Assembly: GCF_036898095.1 (NCBI RefSeq)
Contig: NC_090751.1
Location: 83,892,540-83,956,539 of the forward strand
Direction: 5' to 3'
Source of the DNA: Palaemon carinicauda
Lineage: Eukaryota > Arthropoda > Malacostraca > Decapoda > Palaemonidae
Length of the DNA stretch: 64,000 bases
Below, piece by piece: positions 55,981 to 64,000 of this stretch; position 1 is the stretch's first letter; each line of letters opens with the position of its first letter. The position numbers were made by a program, and so were the translations under genes. Below the pieces are notes generated by a model. It was not told where the DNA came from, ran no database searches, and was given only the letters and a program-made list of their open reading frames with translations.

Positions 55981-56430
55981 GCGCTGGTACCTGGCAACTC
56001 CCAATGCGGCAGCTCTCGCATGGAGGCAGGAGGAGCCTCAACATCATACGTCTGGCAGGGTGGACTGCGCAGAGGTGGAGGAGCGCTCGCAGGAGGAGGT
56101 GTGCTAACCTTCTCTGCCTGAAACTCCTGCATCAAAACCGCAAGCTGAGACTGCATTGTCTGCAGCATAGACCACTAGGGTCTATGAAAGACAACAACAA
56201 ACGGAGCTACTGTCCGTTGAGACTGAGGGTCTAAAACAGCTGGTGCGGCAACAGACGGAGTTACTGCCTGTTGCGGTACCACCTTGCCTCTCTGGGAGGT
56301 GTGCAGTTGTCGTACTGCAGCAAGTCCGAACTGACCCAGTGCTAATGGCTACACCTAGGAGTTGGACTTGCGCGGAAGGGACCGACTTGCACTTAAAAGC
56401 TGCAAGATTTGGTCCATGGTTTCTGCGAGA
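55543..56430 (-). pseudogene. DIRS-C gag-like protein with heptad-type repeat tail
   Basis: A plausible start at about 56,420 (Met-Asp-Gln-Ile-Leu-Gln-Leu-Leu) runs with stops to the open frame 56,168-55,728. That begins Met-Leu-Gln-Thr-Met-Gln-Ser-Gln-Leu-Ala-Val-Leu-Met-Gln, a coiled-coil-like helix, then a Pro-rich stretch, then the Met-Arg-Gln repeats. The frame ends where a 17-bp duplication enters the minisatellite. Assignment as gag is by position relative to RT. Confidence 0.6.
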
Positions 56431-56699
56431 AACCTCTTCCGCAGACGAGGAATAAATGGGCTCTCTCGTCTTTGTGTGGGTGGGGTGATCACGTCGGCTA
56501 CGTGAGTTGGTTACACCCGAAACCACGGAGGGAAACGTCTGTTCGTCGATCAAGGCCTGATGAACCCATAAGTCCTTCGACGTTACTTCTACCCTGGGCT
56601 TGGGAGCTTGTAAGAGGTCCCAGACTAGGCGAACAACTGGCACGAACAGACGAACCCTCGAACGCAACACTGTAACACTTTGCGCTTATCACTTTATCA

Positions 56700-57722
56700 C
56701 TTTTGATTTTCTGTTTGCACTTATTTCACTGAACTCGAAACTTTAAGTGGTTTGTACCTGAAACACGCAATTCTATCCTTCATTAAAAGTTAGTAATCGC
56801 GAAAACAGTATTACAATGTAACAGAAAAACATAATGAAAGATAAATAATTCAGTGGCTGGAAAAGAGACTAAACACTAGATCAAATAAACTACGTTTAAA
56901 ATCTCTCACCGCAAAAAGCCTGGGAACAAGAATAAAACTCTAGAAACGTTTACCTTCTTCCCCTAAAGAGACTAGGGAGAAGAGCAAAAACGATAACAAC
57001 GTTACCCGCTTGAACGAAACGTTTACCCTCCTCTCTCTCCCTCCGTCTCTATCTCTCTCTCTCTCTCTTTTGACTTAGAACCTGAGAGATGAGCCCAATT
57101 ATATATATCGTTAAAACATATTATTGTTAAAGGAAAAAAAACTGAAAGATTTCCCAAATAAAAAGTTCCTTTATTAGAATTAAAACCATTTAAGCTAAGA
57201 AAGAATGAACAAAACGCTAGAATCGGTTTACTCTTACTGCAACGTGAAACCGTGAATCTCTCTCTCTATCGTAACGATAGAGCGCAAGTTGAACGTTCTG
57301 AACGTCAACAACTGCAGAGACAAAACAAAACGTTAGTTCAACTTTGAAAACAGTACGAGACTATCAAAGAAATTCTTTCAAAAACATTAAAATAGCATAG
57401 AATGTTAACAGGTAAAAACGAAATGACGGGCTCAATGTTAATTAACTAACTTTGTTAAGCAAAATTAAGAAAGAGAGTCTATACTCTCTTCGACACCAAC
57501 ACTTCCGACTAAGGGAAGGGTCGGCCATTTAAAAGTGAAAGAGAGTTCATACTCTCTTCGTCACCAAAATTAAATCAAATTAATTCCAAAAAACTTGCTA
57601 AGCTAATGATAAAGCTTCCTGAATAGCGAAGGCTAAACTCTAGAGCAAATACATCACCAAATCGTGAACAATAACTCCAGAATCAACAGCGTATCCATGT
57701 AGGTCTAGCCGGAGGCACGACA
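56700..57722. other. DIRS-C 5' untranslated region
   Basis: AT-rich leader between the right inverted repeat and gag, with short CT tracts (57,045-57,070) and two direct copies of an AGAGAGT-ATACTCTCTTCG motif near 57,475 and 57,545. No open frame. Confidence 0.6.
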
Positions 57723-57876
57723 GAGGAAAAATTGAGGTGGTGTTGACAAGAAGTACTGGAGTACCTGACCACAGATGGCACTGTTGTGTACACCCCCACC
57801 TGTATAGCGATCGCTGGCGTATCCCGACCGTAGATTTCTGTCGGCAACAGAGTTGACAGCTACATGATTATCGGGT
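57723..57876. repeat. DIRS-C right inverted terminal repeat
   Basis: Inverted match of 51,446-51,600, followed outward by GATTAATATTGAAAAA to 57,895. Confidence 0.93.
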
Positions 57877-57895
57877 AAGATTAATATTGAAAAAA

Positions 57896-57944
57896 TAATA
57901 ATAATATTAATAATATTAATAATAATAATAATAATAACAATAAT
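57896..57944. repeat. (AAT)n tract between DIRS-C and a LINE
   Basis: Irregular AAT/ATT repeats that are both the right flank of DIRS-C and the 3' tail position of LINE copy 2. Confidence 0.9.
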
Positions 57945-60362
57945 ACCAAGGCACTTCCCCCAATTTTGGGGGGTAGCCGACATCAACAAATGAAACAAAA
58001 CAAAAAGTGGACCTCTACTATCTACGTTCCTCCCAGCCTGACAAGGGACTCAACCGAGTTCAGCTGGTACTGCTAGGGTGCCACAGCCCACCCTCCCCCG
58101 TTATCCACCACAGATGAAGCTTCATAACGCTGAATCCCCTACTGCTCCTACCTACGCGGTCTTCCAAAGCACTGGAGAAAGCAGCAGGGCCTACTGGAAC
58201 TGCATCACAATCGCTCGCCATTCATTCCTATTTCTAGCACGCTCTCTTGCCTCTCTCGCATCTATCCTCCTATCACCCAGAGCTTCCTTCACTCCATACA
58301 TCCACCCAAATCTTGGCCTTCCTCTTGTACTTCTCTAATCAACTCTTGTATTCATCACCTTCTTTTGCAGACAGCCATTTTCCATTCTCTCAACATGGCC
58401 AAACCACCTCAACACATTCATATCCACTCTAGCTGCTAACTCATTTCTTACACCCGTTCTCACCCTCACTACTTTGTTCCTAACCCTATCTACTCGAGAT
58501 ACACCAGCCATACTCCTTAGACATTTCATCATAAACACATTCAATTTCTGTCTCTCCGTCACTTTCATTCCCCACAACTCCGATCCATACATCACAGTTG
58601 GTACAATCACTTTCTCATACAGAACTCTCTTTACATTCATGCCCAACCTCTATTTTTTACTACTCCCTTAACTGCCCCCGACACTTTGCATCCTTCATTC
58701 ACTCTCTGACGTGCATCTGCTTCCACTCTACCGTTTGCTGCAACAATAGACCCCAAGTACTTAAACTGATCCACCTCCTCAAGTCACTCTCCATTCAACA
58801 TGACATTCAACCTCGCACCACCCTCCCTTTTCGTACATCTCATAACCTTACTCTTACCCACATTAACTCTCAACTTCCTTCTCTCACACACCCTTCCAAA
58901 TTCTGTCACTAATCGGCCAAGCTTCTCTTCCGCTTCTGCAACCAGTACAGTATTATCCGCAAACAACAACTGATTTACCTCCCATTCATGGTCATTCTCA
59001 TCTACCAGTTTCAATCCTCGTCCAAGCACTAGAGCATTCACCTCTCTCACCACTCCATCAACATACAAGTTAAACAACCACGGCGACATCACACATACCT
59101 ATCTCAGCCCCACTCTCACCGGAAACCAATCGCTCACTTCATTTCCTATCCTAACACATGCATTACTACCTTTGTAGAAACTTTTCACTGCTTGCAACAA
59201 CCTTCCACCAACTCCAAATAACCTCATCATATTCCACATTGCTTCCTAATCAACTCTATCATACGCTAACTCTAGAACCATAAACGCAACATAGGCTACA
59301 CCTCCTTACCTTTGGCTAAATATTTCTCGCATATCTGCCTAACTGTAAAAATCTGATTCATACAACCCATAACTCTTCTAAAACCACTCTGTACTTCCAA
59401 GATTGCATTCTCTGTTTTATCCTTAATCCTATTAATCATTACTCTACCATACACTTTTCCCACCAACACTCAACAAACTAATGCCCCTTGAATTACAACA
59501 CTCATGCACATCTCCCTTACCCTTATATAGTGGTACAATACACGCACAAACCCAATCTACTGGTACCATTGACAACACAAAACACACATTAAACAATCTC
59601 ACCAATCATTCTAGTACAGTCACACCCACTTCCTTCAACATCTCAGCTCTCACACCATCCATACCTGATGCTTTTCCTACCCTTGTTTCATCTAGTGCTC
59701 TCCTCACTTCCTCTCTTGTAATTTCTCTCTCATTCCGATCTCCCATCACCGGCTCCTCAACATCTGCAACAGCAATTATATCTGCCTCCCTATTATCCTC
59801 AACATTCAGTAAACTTTCAAAATACTTCGCCCCCGTTTTCCTTGTCTCCTCTCCTTTTAACAACCTTCCATTTCCATCTTTCACTGTCTCTTCAATTCTT
59901 GAACCAGCCTTCCTTACTCTCTTCACTTCTTTCCAAAACTTCTTATTCTCTTCATATGAATGACCCAATCTCTGACCCAATCTCAGGCCAGCTGCCCTCT
60001 TTGCCTAACTTACCTTGCGCTTTACTTCACATTTTTCTCTCTATCTTTTATACTTCTCCACACTTACTCTGCAGTCATTCTTCAAAAGCCCTCTTTTTCT
60101 CTTCCACTTTTACCTTCACTCCTCCATTCCACTATTCACTGCCCTTTCTTATGCTGCCTCCAACAAACTTCTTGCCACTCACATCACTTGCAATCCCAAT
60201 AAAATTTTCTTTTACTAACTTCCATTCCTCCTCTAAATTACCCGTTTCTCTTACTTTCACTTTGTCATATGCCATTTTCAACCTTTTTTTATAATTACTT
60301 TTTACCCCGGTTTTATTACCTCTTCAACCCTCACTATCTCCCTTTTACACCCACCTACTCTA
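57945..60362 (-). mobile_element. RTE-like LINE, copy 2, 5'-truncated
   Basis: Colinear with copy 1 (10,944-14,262) from its 3' end up to the point equal to 13,322 there, so it lacks most of the endonuclease. By eye the two copies are above 90% identical. Open pieces: 59,980-59,606 (Gly-Lys-Ala-Ser-Gly-Met-Asp-Gly), 59,092-58,784 (Leu-Leu-Phe-Ala-Asp-Asn-Thr-Val-Leu-Val-Ala) and 58,646-58,335 (Leu-Arg-Trp-Phe-Gly-His-Val-Glu). It abuts AAT tracts at both edges (57,896-57,944 and 60,363-60,391). Inactive. Confidence 0.88.
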
Positions 60363-60391
<29 letters not shown>

Positions 60392-60394
<3 letters not shown>

Positions 60395-60987
60395 TTTACA
60401 CCAGCAAACTCGTAGAAGAAAAAACAAGAAAAGAATCCAAAGATAAGCAGGAAAATTGAATGGCCAAAATTGAATAATTCATTACTCTACCATGGTGAAA
60501 AACTCTCAGAACAGTAGTCAGACAGAAATTTCAAAATTGTTTTGACACCCATGGCATTTTCTAAACCCAAGTTTTGACTTTTAGGTCCTTAACATAACTG
60601 CTAAAGGTGACTGTTTTGTGCCTCGAAGCCCTCTTTTCACGTCCCCACTGATGTTATTTGTAGTTTACCGAGAATGACACTGATAAATTGAAATTTTGGT
60701 TAAGACACTTGTTTATGTGCCAATTTGTCTCTTCATTCATAAATGCATGTAGGTTGAAAAGATTCCTCTGAAATGTCTATAAACCCATACCAGCTTTTGT
60801 TTAATTACCATCAAAGATATTCTAATAGCACCCAATTTCATTAAAATATGATTTATCAAGAATTTTTGTTTCGACACTACGAGATCTTTTTAAAACCCAA
60901 TAATTTAACTAATGAAACTGAATGACTTTTGAGGGATTTCAGTTTTATTTCATTTTCCACAAGAAATGAATACAGTATATACTATAC
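60392..60987. other. Intron sequence, unassigned
   Basis: Donor-side part of the A-B intron. Nothing recognised. Confidence 0.5.
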
Positions 60988-61086
60988 CTGCAAGACATGG
61001 CTAACTTTAACAACCGCCGGATCACAGGTTAGTTCAACACGTCTCCCGGTCACAAGGATCACCGTTACACGCTTCACCACACCTCT
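60988..61086 (-). CDS. FERM-domain gene, exon A: first strands of F1
   Basis: 99-bp exon, 33 codons (numbered 1-33 here), phase 0 on both sides. It reads Val-Lys-Arg-Val-Thr-Val-Ile-Leu-Val-Thr-Gly-Arg-Arg-Val-Glu-Leu-Thr-Cys-Asp, the opening hairpin of a FERM F1 lobe; Leu-X-Leu-Thr-Cys-Asp is found at this place in PTPN13/FRMPD2. Acceptor ATTTTACAG; donor GTATAG after CAG. It has no Met at the start and needs an upstream exon ending at a codon boundary, not found up to 64,000. Confidence 0.85.
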
Positions 61087-62384
61087 CTGTAAAATACATA
61101 TAATGATGACATGTTTATATTCGGAAGAGTCTATATAATTTTGAGAAATTTAAGAGTTACACATGTTCTGATTATTACCCAGAAGTTTAACCAGGATGCT
61201 CTGTTAAAAAGTATAGGCATCTTGCTACTGTACTGGGTATTATCGAAGTCCTCCAAAATATTATTAGTGCAAAATTACTTATTCAAGTATTTACCGAGGA
61301 CTTCAATCGCTTACGTCTCAAAGTAAGTGCTTCTCAACCTAAAAATAAAATAAATAAAACACCAAAATCAACCAGCTACATTTGCCACAATATTGGATCT
61401 ACTGTATATACAGTGAAGAAAATTAAATGACTGCACGATGATGGGGAGTAGTATTGTTAATGCCAAAGCCTTTATAATCTTAAGTTTAGACAGTTAATAA
61501 TAACTAGGAGTGCGGAGGTGAGTGGGAGATCACCTATGACCAAGCTAAGTATTGAAACAATGAAAAAAAAATGATTAATTCAATGTATCTTATCCAAGAC
61601 ACATTTTACTGACTACATTATTTCCCCAGGGTGTAAGAATAGAGGTACTGCAATCAATTGAAAATAAACCAAACGTCATAAAAGAAAGAATTCTCATCTC
61701 TAATCTTTCTTCTAATAATTCCTTATCTTTAATTTCATACCATAGGAATATAACAGAAAAATATTTTCATGTAAATAACCGAAAAGAGTAGACCTTATAG
61801 TGGAACATCAGTTTAAAAGGTTATTCCGTTCTGGGAACAAGCTCACAAGCCAAAATGCTGGTAAACCAAAACAAAAAATTTTCCCACAAGTAATACAGGA
61901 AATTTACTCAATGAGGTACACATGTTCATAAATACACATATACACTCATTTCTAAACGTTTGTAATATTATCTAAAGAACAAATTATAACCCTTAACATA
62001 GGAAATGATTAAATATTTATGATTTAAAGAACAGAAATATATAACCGAATTAACTCGCACTTTCCCTTTGAGGAGTCATGGCTGGCATGAGGGGGATGAG
62101 GAGGGTTATTGCTTAGAGGGAGAATCTCTCTTCGTGAGAACTTTGATACAATATTAGGAGTTCTCTCTCTAACAGTGCTTACTATCACTAACTGAATTAC
62201 TCAAATTACGTTTAATGGACACTTTGTCTTTATTTCCACTTTTACATCCAACCTTTATAAGGAACCCATCTAGAGACGACTGTTTTTGTCTTTTCTTTAA
62301 AATGACTATAAATAGATTCATTGACGTGTTCCTATAAAATTATTCTATAGGGATTCATTCATTTCCTTTATTTCACTCAGAGGT
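61087..62384. other. Intron or upstream sequence, unassigned
   Basis: AT-rich. No exon with a KIND-domain-like or other recognisable coding segment was found. Confidence 0.5.
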
Positions 62385-62469
62385 TTGTCAGTGTGTCCCT
62401 CCTCCTCCTCTGATGAAATATTGTTCATTACGTCTTGTTGCTGCTCCTTATGCAAATCCATCAGCTCCT

Positions 62470-63700
62470 CAGTCATCAGCTACTCATTATGCTCGTCCAG
62501 AAGAACGCTGATATTGTCCCTGTCCACCTCCAACCCACTGTCTTACCCAAGGACACAATTTCATTGTCAACTACCTCGTGCAAGGGTTTGAAACCCTCAA
62601 AATTGCATTCAAAAGTGCATTCAGGTCCTAATTTCTTCCATGCAAAATTGAGGGTTCTGTTAGTAACCTCTTCCCAGGCTTCATTAATAATTTTGAGGCA
62701 ACTGACAATGTGGAAATGCTCTTTCCAAAACTTTCGAAGGATGAGCTTGGTCCCTTCATTGATCTCAAAACATTGCTGAAGCATTATCTATGTGCACAGT
62801 TTTTTAAAACTTAAAATAACCTGCTAATCCATAAGTTGGAGACTCGAAGTGGTGTTAAGAGGCAGGAATTCATCTTCATAAATTTGAACTCATCTATTAG
62901 GTTGTCTTTAATGGCTGAAGAAAGAACAAGCACTGTCCATAAGTAACAAGGCTTGAAGGGGGAGGTTCTTGTCCAAATAGAACTTTATGACCTCAGAAAT
63001 AAAAACCTTATTGAATCATTCCACAAACAAAATGTGGGTTATCCAAGCCTTGCCGTTTGACCTCCACATGATATTCAGTTGCTTTTTCTACACCTTTTAC
63101 TTTTTACAAGCTTGTGATACACCAAGAGAGGTTTGACTTTGCAAGCTTCGTTGGCATTAGCATAGAACAGCAAGGTCAGATGGTCTTCCATGGGTTTGTG
63201 ACAGGATATTGTCTTCTTTTCTGCATTAATGAAGGTCCTCCTGGGCATCTTCCTCTAGAACATGTAGCGGCATGTAAAACTCAGATTCCTCAAACTTTTT
63301 TAATTCCAAGATGAATGGCTTTGTTTTCTTAACAAAGGAGTTCGAAGCCTCACCATTTCAAACACTACAAAGGTCAGTTCTTATCTTGAAGTTTTGAAAC
63401 CAGCCACTGCTAGCTTTGAATATTCTTTTTTACAGGTCTGCTGATGTAGCAGGTTCATTTCTCAAAATATCAGCATACAAAAACTTTGCCGTTTCACAAA
63501 TAATGTTCTCAGTTATCATATCTCCAGCTAACTAATTCTCATTGATTAAGAACAGAAGCATATTCTTCATGATATGAAGAACATGTGACCACTGTTTTGT
63601 CAATATAAGCACCCCTTTCACACTATCAATTGCTTCGATTTTTTCTACTTCAGAACTGTACATATCACTGATGTGCGATTGTACATCTTTGCCAGGGCTA
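62470..63700 (-). pseudogene. Tigger/pogo-class transposase relic (TIGD1-like)
   Basis: Minus-strand fragments in the right order: a DNA-binding segment near 63,450-63,400 (Phe-Lys-Ala-Ser-Ser-Gly-Trp-Phe-Gln-Asn-Phe-Lys), then Cys-Lys-Val-Lys-Pro-Leu-Leu-Val-Tyr-His near 63,120, then Lys-Ala-Trp-Ile-Thr-His-Ile-Leu-Phe-Val-Glu-Trp-Phe near 63,045, Leu-Leu-Leu-Met-Asp-Ser-Ala near 62,945 and, in the open frame 62,784-62,476, Ala-Trp-Glu-Glu-Val-Thr-Asn-Arg-Thr-Leu-Asn with Trp-Lys-Lys-Leu-Gly-Pro-Glu-Cys. Known: Tigger transposases cut and paste at TA sites with a DDE/D catalytic core. Many stops and shifts show it is dead. Confidence 0.85.
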
Positions 63701-64000
63701 CCAGGCTCGTACCTTGATCATGCTTCTCAATACAGTATTGTAATTTCCTTTTACATCTCTAAGATTATCATCCCTTTCTTCTTCCCATCTTTCTTGATCC
63801 TCTTGAGTGCCACTGTCTAGATGCTATATAGTACTTAATACTGTTAACTTGATGTAAACAATAGCAAAAAAAAATCTATAAAGACCACAGGTCCCATCTT
63901 TACAAAAGAACACTGCCAAAGACTTCCATAAGATAACATTATGTAGTAAGTTGGCCAGGGCACCAGTAACCTGTTGAGATACTGCCACTACAGGGTCCTT
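63701..64000. other. Possible 5' part of the Tigger relic
   Basis: Minus-strand reading may continue into the helix-turn-helix part of the Tigger transposase, but I could not follow it. Nothing else seen. Confidence 0.3.

Larger units (their letters stand above)
51407..57895 (-). mobile_element. DIRS-C: DIRS-type retrotransposon, RT-deleted
   Basis: A 6.5-kb element in the A-B intron, same strand as the host gene. Inverted terminal repeats at 51,446-51,600 and 57,723-57,876, with unlike outer extensions on each side. Minus-strand content: gag with minisatellite (56,420-55,040), RT C-terminal remnant (about 54,700-54,245), RNase H (54,239-53,718) and tyrosine recombinase (about 53,330-52,122). 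The internal complementary region (51,645-51,735) matches both outer ends exactly. Flanks are AAT repeats on both sides, with no target duplication beyond the microsatellite itself. Confidence 0.9.

Overview
The window looks like a gene-poor, repeat-rich invertebrate genome, most likely a decapod crustacean (shrimp or crab). The basis is indirect: long (TA)n, (GA)n and (AAT)n microsatellites, tRNA-derived SINEs, RTE-type LINEs, three DIRS-type tyrosine-recombinase retrotransposons, and very large introns around small GT-AG exons. No prokaryotic organisation, rRNA gene, CRISPR array or intact tRNA gene was seen.

The only host gene recognised lies on the minus strand. Eight exons between 61,086 and 15,201 join with matching splice phases into a 541-residue open stretch. 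The first six and a half exons make a complete FERM domain (F1, F2, F3 lobes) closest, from memory of the family, to PTPN13 / FRMPD2. A Ser/Thr-rich linker follows. Both gene ends lie outside what I can see: a first coding exon above 61,086 and further exons below 15,201 were not found.

The gene's three longest introns (11.0, 11.2 and 12.5 kb) each hold one DIRS-like retrotransposon. They belong to three different families: DIRS-A (28,920-37,384, + strand, antisense to the gene), DIRS-B (41,534-48,561, minus) and DIRS-C (51,407-57,895, minus). Each has inverted terminal repeats, a reverse transcriptase/RNase H remnant, a tyrosine recombinase and an internal complementary region that copies the joined element ends. 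DIRS-B is the best preserved. DIRS-A has lost catalytic residues of both enzymes. DIRS-C lacks most of its RT, and its gag is dominated by a 21/42-bp minisatellite.

Layout: 1-6,900 decayed LINE fragments, microsatellites and a 330-bp palindrome built on a tRNA-like SINE; 6,960-10,560 a minus-strand LINE interrupted by a plus-strand RTE fragment and an (ATT)n-associated repeat; 10,944-14,262 a nearly full-length RTE-like LINE; 15,200-61,086 the FERM gene with its introns (DIRS-A/B/C, a TTAA-flanked MITE, SINEs, and a second 5'-truncated copy of the same LINE at 57,945-60,362); 62,470-63,700 a dead Tigger (TIGD1-like) transposase relic.
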